Assembly (NCBI GenBank): GCA_019654215.1 | Contig: BPDI01000015.1 | Span: 1 to 61,900, forward strand | DNA: 61,900 bases | DNA from: Gammaproteobacteria bacterium | GTDB lineage: Bacteria > Pseudomonadota > Gammaproteobacteria > Pseudomonadales > Pseudohongiellaceae | Reading direction: 5' to 3' | Shown: positions 1 to 10,213 of the stretch, piece by piece | Numbering within the stretch: position 1 is the stretch's first letter | How the letters are laid out: every line of letters begins with the position of its first letter | Position numbers and translations under genes: made by a program | The notes under the pieces: model-generated | The model's database searches: none | What the model saw: only the letters and a program-made list of their open reading frames with translations | Told to the model about the DNA's origin: nothing

Positions 1-528
1 GCGCATCCCAAATGGGCTTCAACTGAAACATTGAGCGCAGGCGCAGCTCTAACAAACGGTACGCGGCGACCACGTAAACCAGCTATTGTTGTAACCCCTG
101 TATCTGAAGCAACTGCAATCGATTGATTACTCACCCCGTTTGAAACCATGACTAATCGAAGAGGTTGAGGACCCCACTGTGAAACTGCAAACTGAAAAGT
201 TCCTTCTTGCGCGAAATAAGTTGCTACCCCATTAGCGGTAAAATCAACTCGGCCAGTCTTAAGTGGTAATAGTCTTGAAATATCATTTTGTCCCGGAATT
301 ACGCGCAGTGTGACATTAAACTTTTCCCGCAGCATAGCGCCTATTGCAACGGCCTGATTGTAACCGGTGGTACCCAGATTGTAGGCAGCCCCAGGCCATT
401 TGTCGAGGAAATGGAGTTTGGGTTTTCGATTGGCCTATTGAAGCAGCAGCCGCCGCTAGTACCAGAACTATCGTAGTTATCTTAAATATCTTGCCATATC
501 CTGACGTTGGTGTTTTCAAATACTTCAT
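1..528 (-). CDS. TAXI-family TRAP transporter solute-binding protein, 3' truncated by window edge, one frameshift
   Basis: Periplasmic substrate-binding subunit of a TRAP uptake system of the TAXI type. An N-terminal hydrophobic segment is followed, after a break, by a stretch reading NLGTTGYNQAVAIG and then PGQNDISRLLPLKTGRVDF. That pattern is typical of TAXI receptors, where a conserved GYNQA-type loop lies before a VLPG-like strand. The protein runs off position 1. Frames change at the C4 run at 389-392, where removing one base restores MAWAAYNLGTTGY. I chose the ATG at 528 because an AGGAG lies 10 nt upstream; a GTG at 534 is also possible. No TRAP membrane subunits are visible, and they may lie outside the window. 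The family call is from motif recognition, and the substrate is unknown. Confidence 0.75.
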
Positions 529-587
529 AAACACTCTTCTCCTGGAGATTGCGACTTTCGAGCTGAAGAATACTAGACTGCGCTGCT

Positions 588-1251
588 TTATTCGATTAAT
601 TCGATGAATTCATCGGTTGAAAGGACATTGTGGCTTATCACCGGATAGTCGATTTCAACTGCAGCTTCCATTTCCCGCATATTAAAAGCGCCCACCGCGT
701 CGGTAAGCATAGTGGTGTGGTAGCCCAGCTCAACTGCATAACGCGCTGTAGATTCGATGCAGGTATTAGCGCGCATTCCAGCGAGTACAACATGATCTAA
801 CCCATTTTGTTTTAACAAAAAATCCAAATCGGTATTGGCAAAACCACTGGATTGCCAATGCTGGCGCGCTTCAAAGTCACCGGGCTGTATTTGCAAATCT
901 GGGGGGATACTCCACCGCCCAGGTTCCAGCTCTGAATACACGACCTGAACCGCGAGCAATTTTCCATCCAGCGGTATCACCTTCTTCTGAATGATGGTGA
1001 GGAACATATATTACTTTTACACCAGCCGCTCTGGCTTCTGTCACCAGATTCTTCATGTTTTCAATAGCGTTATTAGCTTCCAACGTTTCCTTTGACAAAT
1101 CGTAGAGCAGACCTCCTTCAGAAAGAAATTCGTTATAGGGATCAACGAGCAAAATTGCAGTTCGACTCGGATCATAATCATAGTCCTGCGCATTTACTTC
1201 TAAAGATAGGAAAGGTGATAGAAGGAGAAACAAACTAAGTCTTTTGGACAC
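588..1251 (-). CDS. Exported isochorismatase-family cysteine hydrolase, one frameshift
   Basis: Isochorismatase-fold hydrolase (about 220 residues) with a Sec signal peptide, so probably periplasmic. It shows the family's early catalytic Asp in ILLVDPYNEF, a VKVIYVPHHH strand, and the nucleophile Cys in the motif GMRANTCIES near the C-terminus. The frame is broken at a G6 run (901-906 on the plus strand); one base fewer gives a continuous YPPDLQIQPGDF. The start is a GTG at 1251 with AGG about 9 nt upstream. Isochorismatase-like hydrolases cleave vinyl ethers, amides or nicotinamide; which bond is cut here cannot be told. It is divergent from the amidohydrolase at 1448, separated by a 196-nt region that probably holds both promoters. 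Confidence 0.8.
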
Positions 1252-1447
1252 GGTTAGGTACCTTTCTAGATTGTTGAATGGGATTCAGCTTCAAATCGAT
1301 GCTAGAAGCATTTTAACCAGTATTCAAGCTTTAAGCTCAGAATTGAATACAATGACCGAAACTCAGGGGGAGATTTCGAAACTGAACAATATATAATCTG
1401 ACCAAATTACTAATTGTTAATTGAGTTTTTACTGGAACTGAATTCCC

Positions 1448-4400
1448 ATGTTTACTGCCTGTTTATTACGCCGATCTTTTTATCTTATCGTTTTTATTTT
1501 TATTTTACCGTTGGCTGCGTTTGCCGCAGAGGACTTGGTCTTAAAAGAAAGCGCCGAATCATTGCAGTTCACTGTCGATGAGGGATCTTGGGTTTCAGTG
1601 AGCATATTGCCAGATGACGATTCATTTGTTTTCGACTTGTTGGGAGACATCTATCGTTTGGACATAGACAGTGGTGAAACTGCGGTGATTACCAGTGGCA
1701 TGGGATTTGATTCCCAACCTGTAGTTTCTCCTGATGGCAGCAAGATCGCATTTATCAGCGATCGTGACGGTAAAGATAATCTTTGGATAGCCAATATCGA
1801 CGGTGGTAATCCAATTAAGTTAAGTAACGAAACATATGCTGCATTGATCAGCCCTACCTGGAATCCAGATGGTCAAAACATTGTGGTCACTAAACGTGCT
1901 AGAGAAATAGAACTGGTGCAATTCAATTTGGACGGCGGCACTGGAGTTGTAATCGAACAGTTAGATGACGATGGCGATACAGAAAGCGCACCAGGTGTTG
2001 GAGCTGAATTCTCACCGGATGGAAACCATTTGTATTATGCTGAACGACTTGGTGGTCCTGATGCTCCGGTGAGTAGTTTTCCAGTTACGCAAATCGTTCG
2101 TCTCGATTTAAGTACAGGTACAAAGATTCAGGTCACCCGGGGCGAAGGTGGCGGAGTACGGCCGATCATCTCTCCCGATGGACGCTTGATGGTTTATGGA
2201 ACGCGCTTCGAAACCAACACCGGTTTAAGAGTAAGGAATCTAGAAAGTGGCGATGATCAGTGGCTTACATATCCCATACAAAGGGATACCCAGGAAAATT
2301 TTCGTCCATCAACTCGGGGCATGTTACCTGGTTATGAGTTCACGCCGGATGGTGACGCTATCATTCTTTCCAGCAATGGTCAGTTTCAGCGCATAGAAAT
2401 CGAAGACGGGGCAAGGACAACTATTCCCTTTACCGCAAACGTAAATCTTGAGATTGGTCCAGACTTAACTCAACACTGGCGTGTGCCAACTGACCCCTTT
2501 ACTGCAACCTTAGTACAGGATGTCGATCTCGACCCAGACAAAGAAAATTACGTCGCCAGCATAATGACCCGTCTTTACACTTTGGAAAAAGGTGACGATG
2601 AACCGGAAGAACTTACACCTGACGACATGTGGGCATTTAAACCTGTTTATTCACCAGACGGACGCTGGATTGCATTTGTAAACTGGACAGCTAATGACGG
2701 TGGGCACATCTGGAAGATTCGCTCAAATGGTAGTGGCAATCCGCAACAGTTAACCGAAAACGCTGCCTTCTATACCGACATCGTATGGCAACCCGATGGT
2801 CAAAGAGTCTGGGCATTACGCGGAAACGAATGGATGCGTCATCAGACTTATAGTGAATTGGGGGGGCTCGGTATTCCATTGGAATTGTTTTCCGTGGATG
2901 AGGACGGTGGCGATGAACAGGCCATACTGGAAATTGGAGATGCCAGGGTTCCCCACTTCGGGCCTGAAGAAGATCGCATTTACCTGACGGATGAAGGCAC
3001 TTTGTTTTCAGTAAATCTGGATGGTGGCGATCGGAGAGAACATATAAAAGTAACTGGACCCAGAGGCAATCGTTTCCCGGAAGAAGCCCCTGGTGCTGAA
3101 GAACTGCGCATCTCACCGGAAGGAAATTACGTTCTTGCTCATGTCATTAAACAAGTCTTCGTTGTCGGCTTACCAAGGGTTGGGGCCGCGATTCCGGAAG
3201 TTAATGTTAGAAGCGGATCAACCCCGGTTGCCAGGCTCACAGACGTTGGTGCGGACTATATAAGTTGGAGTGATGATGGCGAAACTGTTTTATGGGCCAT
3301 GGGTTCGACTGTTTACGAACGGGAATTAGATTCAATTGAATTTAGAAGTGAAGATGAAGAAAACGAAGAAGATGAATCTTTGGAAGACGAAAGCGAAGAA
3401 GAAACTCCCTTTGTTCCGCTCGATGAACACACATCAGTGAACGCAACACGGTTTACAGTTACTTTTGAGCGCGATGCTCCGGAAGGAAATTTGTTAATCA
3501 GAGGCGCCAATGTGATTGCAATGGCGGGAAGTACTCTGACCCAAATGAGCAATCCATTACAGGATCAGGATTTACTAATTACTGACAATCGCATAGCCGC
3601 AATTGGAGCCAGAGGATCTTTCGAAATTCCTGAAGAGACGGATATCGTAGAAGCATACGGCAATTGGATTATCCCGGGTATGATCGACACTCATGCCCAC
3701 TGGGAGTTTCGGGCAGGAGATGTCCTGGAGCCAACCAATTGGTCTGTAGCTGTGAACCTGGCCATGGGAGTAACATCTGGGCTCGATGTACAGACATCTA
3801 ATCATGACTATTTTGTATATCGGGATATGCAACAGAGTGGACAAATGATTGGGCAACGCGCATTCATGACCGGTCCGGGAATTTTCGGTATAAATGATTT
3901 TCAAAACTATGATGCTGTGCACAGTTACCTGCGCCGCTACAGCGATCATTACAACACACCAAACATTAAGGCCTATATTTCTGGCAACAGAGAACAACGA
4001 CAATGGGTAGTTAAGGCATCAGAAGATTTAGAGCTAATGCCAACTACCGAAGGTGGCGGGGATCAGAAGCTGGACCTTACTCATGCTATCGATGGTATGC
4101 ACGGCAATGAACATAATATGCCTGACACTCCATTTTTCGATGATATTGTGCAGCTCTATGCCCAAACACGTACCTCATACACTCCTACTTTAATAGTTCA
4201 ATACAACGCCGAGAGTATGCGGGAATACTTCTTTACTCGTTCAGAAGTGTATGATGATCCAAAACTACAACGTTTCTATCCTCAAAATCGTTTGGATGAA
4301 CTGACTCGACGCCGTCCCGTATGGTTAAGAGATGATGAATTTCGTTTTCGGGAAGGTGCAGAGGCAGCAGCGGAAATTCAACGTGCGGGGGGATTACTAG

Positions 4401-4750
4401 GTGTCGGTGGTCACGCAGAATTGCAGGGTATGAGTTTTCACTGGGAGATGTGGGCTTATGCTATGGGAGGAATGAGCACAGCTGAGATCCTTCGCGCTGC
4501 AACAATTGATGCAGCTTTTATTATTGGTGCTCCAGAAGATCTGGGATCTATTGAAGTTGGAAAATTGGCGGATATGGTAATTCTCAATTCAAATCCCTTG
4601 GATGATATTCGAAATAGTGTGGACATTGATCGAGTTATTCAGAATGGGCGACTCTATGACGGCGACACCTTGGAACAACAATGGCCAGATCAGGTTCCGT
4701 TTCCTGAAACCTGGTGGCAAACAGAAGAAGCATCTCCGCCAGGGTTTTAA
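1448..4750 (+). CDS. Large secreted amidohydrolase with N-terminal TolB-like beta-propeller
   Basis: A 1100-residue exported metal-dependent hydrolase. It has a signal peptide (about 1-26), then WD40/PD40-like propeller repeats (several SPDG-K-AFISDRDG units, about 45-620), an acidic Asp/Glu-rich linker at about 634-655, and an amidohydrolase domain from about 675. Metal-ligand candidates are H749 and H751 in DTHAHW, a DGMHGNEH segment, and H989 in GVGGHAEL. The C-terminal SIEVGKLADMVIL motif is the usual end of this superfamily. Propeller-amidohydrolase fusions are common in marine Gram-negatives and are annotated as peptidase or amidohydrolase. The frame is intact over 3.3 kb, unlike several neighbours. 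It is convergent with the TonB receptor at 4776, and a shared peptide or amide substrate is possible but not shown. Confidence 0.9.
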   Translation: MFTACLLRRSFYLIVFIFILPLAAFAAEDLVLKESAESLQFTVDEGSWVSVSILPDDDSFVFDLLGDIYRLDIDSGETAVITSGMGFDSQPVVSPDGSKIAFISDRDGKDNLWIANIDGGNPIKLSNETYAALISPTWNPDGQNIVVTKRAREIELVQFNLDGGTGVVIEQLDDDGDTESAPGVGAEFSPDGNHLYYAERLGGPDAPVSSFPVTQIVRLDLSTGTKIQVTRGEGGGVRPIISPDGRLMVYGTRFETNTGLRVRNLESGDDQWLTYPIQRDTQENFRPSTRGMLPGYEFTPDGDAIILSSNGQFQRIEIEDGARTTIPFTANVNLEIGPDLTQHWRVPTDPFTATLVQDVDLDPDKENYVASIMTRLYTLEKGDDEPEELTPDDMWAFKPVYSPDGRWIAFVNWTANDGGHIWKIRSNGSGNPQQLTENAAFYTDIVWQPDGQRVWALRGNEWMRHQTYSELGGLGIPLELFSVDEDGGDEQAILEIGDARVPHFGPEEDRIYLTDEGTLFSVNLDGGDRREHIKVTGPRGNRFPEEAPGAEELRISPEGNYVLAHVIKQVFVVGLPRVGAAIPEVNVRSGSTPVARLTDVGADYISWSDDGETVLWAMGSTVYERELDSIEFRSEDEENEEDESLEDESEEETPFVPLDEHTSVNATRFTVTFERDAPEGNLLIRGANVIAMAGSTLTQMSNPLQDQDLLITDNRIAAIGARGSFEIPEETDIVEAYGNWIIPGMIDTHAHWEFRAGDVLEPTNWSVAVNLAMGVTSGLDVQTSNHDYFVYRDMQQSGQMIGQRAFMTGPGIFGINDFQNYDAVHSYLRRYSDHYNTPNIKAYISGNREQRQWVVKASEDLELMPTTEGGGDQKLDLTHAIDGMHGNEHNMPDTPFFDDIVQLYAQTRTSYTPTLIVQYNAESMREYFFTRSEVYDDPKLQRFYPQNRLDELTRRRPVWLRDDEFRFREGAEAAAEIQRAGGLLGVGGHAELQGMSFHWEMWAYAMGGMSTAEILRAATIDAAFIIGAPEDLGSIEVGKLADMVILNSNPLDDIRNSVDIDRVIQNGRLYDGDTLEQQWPDQVPFPETWWQTEEASPPGF

Positions 4751-4775
4751 TGCGAACCGGCTATTTAGGGATAAA

Positions 4776-6868
4776 TTAAAAGGTTGCTTGCACACTAAAA
4801 GTATAATCAGGATCGATGATCCAGTCCTGAATATCGTAGCGTTTGACTACACCATCGGAGACGTGGCCTTCATAGAAGGTTTTTCGAACACACGCCAGTC
4901 TCTATTCCAGAAGTGAGAACCTGCTAATCGCAATCGAATATTTGGCGTAACGTTGTACTCGATAAACATTTCATCCAAATGAGGTAGAAAATCAGTTCCC
5001 TCATATAGTGATACATCCTGCCGAAGTCTTTGCGCACGTCTATGAGCTCTTACACCATAAGAGAAATTTGTTCCTTCTACGTCATGGCGAAAATTAACTC
5101 TAAAATAATCGGAAGTAGAAAATCTTGTTGGCCGCTTCATCCAGTGAACGGATCGGTAACTTCAGTGTCTTCATGGGTGTAAGACAAAGTAAGTACCGCT
5201 GATGGGAAACCAATAAAACCGAAGCGTGTATTTAGATTTACATCAAGGCTCTTCTCTAAAGCACCACCAATATTTCCTATTCCTGAATCATCTGTGCCAA
5301 TCAATATTTTGTCGATATGCTCAGAAATATCTGCATATTGGTATCTGACCTCCATTGATCCCTGGTCATTAGCAAATCTTCTTTCGTAACTTAAGGAATA
5401 AGTCCAGGTTACCTCTGGTTCGAGATCAGGATTACCAAAATTAATCAATTCATCGTCGATGTTTCGGCTGGCAACGAATTCGTTTAGATTTAACTGGCTC
5501 GCTGTGCGTTCAACCAGAATTCTAAACTGATCAGTTGGTGTTAAGTCGTAACGAACTTCTAAACGCGGTTTTAAGTAACGGAAGCTACGATCGTTAGTTT
5601 GATTACCCTCTGTCCTGAAAAATCTTTGAATATTCTTCAGTTAATGCGGACTGCAAACTTAACTTGTCGTTGAGTTCAATACTATGAGTAACAAAAACTT
5701 CATAGCGATCTTCTTCAACAATTGCATTGACGAATCGGTCATCATTAAACGCCCAGGTTCTATCCAGTGTATTAAATGCACCTTCTACACCATATTCCAA
5801 TGTGTGCTTACCAATCACGCTTGTCATGGCGGAACGAAAGATCGTTTCCTCTTCGTCATAATCAGCAATACTAGAGAAGAAGCGTGAAGTTACATTGTTT
5901 GCAATTACATCTTGTTTGATGGTGTCATCGTTCGTTCTATTGTTTACTACAAACAAAGTTTTTAAACGGCCGATGTCGCCCACATTGAATTCGATATCGC
6001 CACCCACTTCTATCTCATCATTTAGGTTTGCGATATCTCCTACTTCGATAGCGTTTGGTACTAAGGCTCCGCCGGCTCCAATGAGAAACTGATCTTCATG
6101 CCTATCGTATCTCTGAGCATTGTCAGAAATCAGTCCATTCAGTTGGAGCAGCACACCATTTTGAAAGGTGTAAGCAAAATTTCCAGTAACTATGTGATTT
6201 CGTCGTGTTTGTGCGTTAAATAGGTCACGAAATTCACGCAGTGTTCGATCTGAATTTAGAACGTGTTCGTCAACAAGATTAAGACGAGGCCTATTTTCGT
6301 ATTGATAACTTAAGCCAAACTCTAGTGGTCCCCTACTTGCATTGTATGAGGCTAGTATTGCTGGTTCCGGATCCATTCCATTGATGTCATTAACACCTGC
6401 ATCGACGAAACTCGAAGAGCTATTTTCTGCACCCTCTTCCAGAATGACGTTGTAAATAATTCCCTCATTACGAATGTCCAGACCTTCGGCGTTGCCACGA
6501 ATAAGCTCAATTCTTTCAACCTGAGATGCCTGGATGCGAGCCAAGGCAGTAGACATATTATTAATCTTGCCTGACATGCGGCGACCGTTGAGTAAAACCT
6601 GAGAATCATTGGAACCGAAACCGCGAAAGTTTCCTCCACCTCCTGGTCCAAAGCGCCGATTCAAAATCATTTCACCGCCCGGGATATAGCGAATCATGTC
6701 GGTAAGAGTTACCGCATTGTATTGAGCAAAATAACTCGCCTCATAGATGACTGAAGATTCATCCTGCTGCTGTGCAATCAATGAAGTGGAAAATAACCAC
6801 AAAATCAGGACCACAATAAATTTGCACTTAATCGGAATAGCTTTATAAGGCTGGATTAATGCTTTCAT
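4776..6868 (-). pseudogene. TonB-dependent outer-membrane receptor, three frameshifts
   Basis: About 697 residues. A signal peptide is followed by a plug domain (TLTDMIRYIPGG, RRFGPGGGGNFRGFGSNDSQ, VLLNGRRMSG, IERIELIRG) and a beta-barrel ending in SVQATF, the C-terminal Phe typical of outer-membrane proteins. The plug seals the barrel until TonB energises uptake of a bound ligand. The frame is broken three times, each by one base in a short run: an extra T near 5611, a missing A near 5139 and a missing A near 4877. Correcting them gives a continuous receptor. No iron-uptake genes lie nearby, so an organic ligand is as likely as a siderophore. Confidence 0.85.
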
Positions 6869-7122
6869 TAACGGCTACATTCCTTTCTACTTCTCACTTG
6901 GGACCGCGCACTTTAACTTATTGAATCAAATAGAATATCAGCAGTATGACCTACAGAACACTGGCTGAGTCAATTCGAACACAACTTTTAAAGTTTGCGA
7001 ATGAATTCTTCCAGTAGGAAACGCAACTTGCATGACTAGACATCTGCCTGGTACCTCGATAGCTTTAGTCTTTCTGATGCAACTTACAATAATGAATAAA
7101 CAACCCCTTAACGGAGGGTAGC

Positions 7123-8337
7123 ATGACTCAGCGCCGAGAATTTCTTAAGTTTCTAGCAGCCAGTCCATTACTTACTAGTTACGAGACCTTCGCCCAGGAA
7201 GTCGAGGAAACTTTAGGGGAGCGACTTACAGATCCTTCCGAAGTTATAAACGTTTTCGAGATGGAAGCCGTTGCGAGAGAAAAAGTTCCTCCGGCGCACT
7301 TTGGTTATCTGGCTACTGGGGTTGATGGCGACATAACATTGAGAGCGAATCGCGCTGGATTCACTCGCTTTCAGATTAAACCGAGAAGATTAGTTGACGT
7401 GAGTCAACCAGATTTGTCGGTAAACGTTTTGGGAGCTCAGGCGGATTCACCAATTTTCATTTGTCCGGTTGGAAGTCACCGAGCTTTTAATCCTGTGGAA
7501 GGTGAAATCGGTGTTGCTCGAGCTGCCGCCGCAAAGAATCATCACATGACTCTCTCGACTCAGGCCTCGACGCCAATTGAGGACGTAATCGAAGCACGGG
7601 ATGGTCCCATCTGGTTTCAGTTATATCCAACTAATCGCTGGGAATACACCGTAGCTATGTTGCAGCGAGCTGAACAAGCCGGTGCCACGGCAGTTGCCTT
7701 AACGATCGATTTACCCGGGGGTCGAAATACTGAAACTCAATCAATTTTAATGCGGGAAGACACCCGCACTTGCTCCAACTGCCACACCGGACAGGCAAAG
7801 CCAATTTTCGATGGCCTGGATATGGGCGGTGTCGGACTAAACGATCCTTCTCTAACCTGGGACGTCATCGGTCGAATCAAAGAAGTAACCGATATGAAAG
7901 TCCTCATAAAAGGTATTGAAGTAGGAATCGATGCTACGCTTGCAATTGAAAATGGTGCTGACGGAGTTTGGGTATCCAATCACGGTGCAAGAGCAACTGA
8001 AACTGACAGGGGATCGATTGAATGTTTACCGGAAATCGTCGCCGCGGTTAATGGTCGCGTTCCAATCATTATCGACAGTGGTTTCCGACGTGGCACAGAC
8101 ATTTATAAAGCATTGGCAATGGGTGCTGATGCTATCGGCATAGGTCGACCATATATCTGGGGACTTGGTGCCTTCGGTCAGGCTGGTGTTGAAAGGGTGT
8201 TAGATTTATTGAATCGAGAATTACAAATCACCATGCAAGGTAGTGGCACACCTACTGTCCATTCGATAGGACCAGATTATATTTTAGATGCAGGTCGTCG
8301 TGTACCACGTGGACGATTAGGCCGCGAGTTACTGTAA
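7123..8337 (+). CDS. Tat-exported FMN-dependent alpha-hydroxy acid dehydrogenase with a CxxCH motif
   Basis: TIM-barrel flavoenzyme that oxidises an L-2-hydroxy acid to the 2-oxo acid (lactate dehydrogenase/glycolate oxidase family). The N-terminus reads RREFLKFL, a twin-arginine signal, so the folded FMN enzyme should reach the periplasm. Family motifs are IFICPVGSHR, the catalytic-His motif SNHGAR (about 293-298) and IIIDSGFRRGTD, GADAIGIGRP near the end. In the variable loop after the fourth strand it has CSNCH at residues 217-221, a heme c-type motif. A strong GGAGGG ribosome site precedes the ATG. Electrons could pass by heme to a c-type cytochrome, by analogy with flavocytochrome b2; this is an inference. 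The metallo-hydrolase at 8366 follows 28 nt later, probably in one operon. Confidence 0.9.
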   Translation: MTQRREFLKFLAASPLLTSYETFAQEVEETLGERLTDPSEVINVFEMEAVAREKVPPAHFGYLATGVDGDITLRANRAGFTRFQIKPRRLVDVSQPDLSVNVLGAQADSPIFICPVGSHRAFNPVEGEIGVARAAAAKNHHMTLSTQASTPIEDVIEARDGPIWFQLYPTNRWEYTVAMLQRAEQAGATAVALTIDLPGGRNTETQSILMREDTRTCSNCHTGQAKPIFDGLDMGGVGLNDPSLTWDVIGRIKEVTDMKVLIKGIEVGIDATLAIENGADGVWVSNHGARATETDRGSIECLPEIVAAVNGRVPIIIDSGFRRGTDIYKALAMGADAIGIGRPYIWGLGAFGQAGVERVLDLLNRELQITMQGSGTPTVHSIGPDYILDAGRRVPRGRLGRELL

Positions 8338-8365
8338 TAACGGAAAACTTCATAAGGAAGGAAGT

Positions 8366-9355
8366 ATGCAAGCCCTTCGCACCGACGTTGTCAATGCCGT
8401 TTGTTCATTCTGTTTGTTTTCGATTCTGTTTATTGAAAGTACAGTTAGTGCCCAGGGATTAATTGCGCCAAATCGACAGCTCGATCCTGAAGCTGGGATG
8501 TCAGCGATTTTATTGGGTACCGGTATTCCCCTTCCTCAAGCTGATAGAGCTTCAGCATGTAATGCACTTATTGCGGGTGATCGTGTTTTCCTGGTTGATA
8601 CTGGACGAAACTGTGTTCTTAGAGTTCGCGAAGCAGGCCTTACTGATATCAATGGCATCTTTTACACCCACTACCATTCCGATCACTTCATCGGGCTCGG
8701 CGAAATACTTCTAAACTACGGTGTCGCAGGTCTGGACAAATCAATTCCAGTTGAAGGCCCAGTTGGAGCTAAAGAAATGGTGGATGGCATGCTTGCCAAC
8801 TATAGTCTCGATGTTAGCTATCGCATTGCCCATCATGGTGACAAATTCAGTACGGCGATAATGAACCCTACCGTTACTGAGAGTGAGCCTGGCGTAATCT
8901 TTGACGAAGATGGACTAACCATTACAATGTTCCCTGTTTGTCATGAACCAATAGCTCCCGCTGTTGGTTATCGTTTTGAATACAAAGATCAGACGGTGGT
9001 TTTTTCTGGAGATACCAATGTCTGCCCCGCTTTCGCAGAAGGAGCAAGAGATGCGGACTTGCTGGTTAGTGAAGTTTCCAATCAGGCAATTTGGGATCGC
9101 GCTTTGAGTATGGCCCGGGCTGCTAACAATCAGCGCCAGGTGGAAATGATTCAGGAAGGGCTCGAGTACCATGCAGAGTCTCTTGCACTAGCTCGCATGG
9201 CACAAGAAGTTGGTGTAAAGAAATTAGCTCTCACACATTTTTTCCCAAGCTTTCCGCCAACGGAACAAGCCGAAGCGAATTTCATTCGTGGCATGAGTGA
9301 TTTTTATGATGGTCCAATAGTAGTTGGACGAGATGGAATGGAAGTAGCACCTTAA
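8366..9355 (+). CDS. Exported metallo-beta-lactamase-fold hydrolase
   Basis: MBL-fold metal hydrolase of 329 residues with an N-terminal signal peptide ending near SAQG. The zinc motif is THYHSDH (H102, H104, D106, H107), followed by CHEPIAPAVGYR, VVFSGDT and LALTHFFPSF, the order seen in RNase Z-like and lactonase-like members. Export argues against an RNA substrate and for an ester or lactone hydrolase. A GGAAGGAAG ribosome site sits before the ATG. It lies 28 nt after the FMN dehydrogenase gene, suggesting a joint hydroxy-acid pathway. Its stop is 3 nt from the stop of the convergent dioxygenase gene. Confidence 0.88.
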   Translation: MQALRTDVVNAVCSFCLFSILFIESTVSAQGLIAPNRQLDPEAGMSAILLGTGIPLPQADRASACNALIAGDRVFLVDTGRNCVLRVREAGLTDINGIFYTHYHSDHFIGLGEILLNYGVAGLDKSIPVEGPVGAKEMVDGMLANYSLDVSYRIAHHGDKFSTAIMNPTVTESEPGVIFDEDGLTITMFPVCHEPIAPAVGYRFEYKDQTVVFSGDTNVCPAFAEGARDADLLVSEVSNQAIWDRALSMARAANNQRQVEMIQEGLEYHAESLALARMAQEVGVKKLALTHFFPSFPPTEQAEANFIRGMSDFYDGPIVVGRDGMEVAP

Positions 9356-9358
9356 CGA

Positions 9359-10201
9359 TTAATCGAACTGTGAAATAGTCGTTCGGTAAAGCAAGCGATC
9401 AAATCCTGCATAACCACCAGTTGCCTTGTGTAACACGCTACGGTTATCCCACATCACTAACATATTTGGCAGCCATTGATGGCGGTAGATGAACTGTTCT
9501 GAACTTTGATAATGATAAAGTTCTTTTAATAGTTCTTTGCTTTCTTTTTCAGAAAGCTCTTCGAACCGCTCGATATAACCAGCAGTTGAATATATAGCTG
9601 GTATTCCGGTTTCAGTATGTGGACGAATTAATGGATGATTGTGGGTGCGTTGCGCCTCATCAGAGATAATAATGTCCATGCTGCGGCGATCGTTTTCTGC
9701 TTTATCTTCACTATAAATTCCATCTGGTGAATAGCCGGATGCTGCTGAATGGACGGCGGTAAGATTTTCAATTCGATCTTTTAATTCAAGTGGTAACTCA
9801 TCAAAGGCTTTGTGTTGATTAGCAAACAATGTGTCGCCGCCTTGCGGCGGTATGGTGATGCCATAAAGACATGTGCCTATCGGTGGTTTGGGCTGAAAGC
9901 TCCAATCGGTATGCCAATTTTCTGCAAACAAAGAGGTCTTTTCATCAGCATCGCGTCGAATAGCTGAAATGTTTTTGTGGGCGTCGATTGGATTAAAAAA
10001 CGGATCTTCGCCAAAATTCCCAAAGTAAAGTGTGAAGCGAACAAGATCATCGACACTAAGCTCTTGCTCTGGGAATACAAGAACGTGATGTTTCAACCAA
10101 GCCTGTCGAATCTCAGTTACTTGCTCAGATAAGAGTTGCTGAGTTAGATCGACATCGGTAATTTCCGCTCCGCAAGGAGCTGCTTTTGGACTAACTTGCA
10201 T
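9359..10201 (-). CDS. TauD/TfdA-family Fe(II)/2-oxoglutarate dioxygenase
   Basis: Cytoplasmic non-heme iron dioxygenase of 280 residues, the usual length. It couples decarboxylation of 2-oxoglutarate to hydroxylation of a small organic substrate. Iron ligands are H97 and D99 in WHTDWSF and H258 in WDNRSVLHKATGGY; an Arg about 11 residues later (R269) probably binds the 2-oxoglutarate carboxylate. GAEITDVDL at the N-terminus is typical of the family. No signal peptide is seen. It lies 12 nt downstream of the thioesterase gene on the same strand, so the two are likely co-transcribed. The substrate (taurine-like, phenoxyacetate-like or carnitine-like) cannot be assigned. Confidence 0.9.
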   Translation of the reverse strand: MQVSPKAAPCGAEITDVDLTQQLLSEQVTEIRQAWLKHHVLVFPEQELSVDDLVRFTLYFGNFGEDPFFNPIDAHKNISAIRRDADEKTSLFAENWHTDWSFQPKPPIGTCLYGITIPPQGGDTLFANQHKAFDELPLELKDRIENLTAVHSAASGYSPDGIYSEDKAENDRRSMDIIISDEAQRTHNHPLIRPHTETGIPAIYSTAGYIERFEELSEKESKELLKELYHYQSSEQFIYRHQWLPNMLVMWDNRSVLHKATGGYAGFDRLLYRTTISQFD

Positions 10202-10213
10202 TCAATTTCTCTT

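Noticed and set aside
288..607. Plus-strand open frames over the TAXI gene
   Set aside because: They overlap the minus-strand coding sequence, which has the TAXI motifs, and their own translations have no family features.
2691..3116. Minus-strand open frame of 141 residues inside the amidohydrolase gene
   Set aside because: His- and Arg-rich shadow of the propeller repeats on the other strand, with no start or ribosome site.
3330..3420. Asp/Glu-rich run as a low-complexity repeat or phase-variable tract
   Set aside because: The DNA units vary in sequence and are not a tandem repeat; it reads as an ordinary acidic linker.
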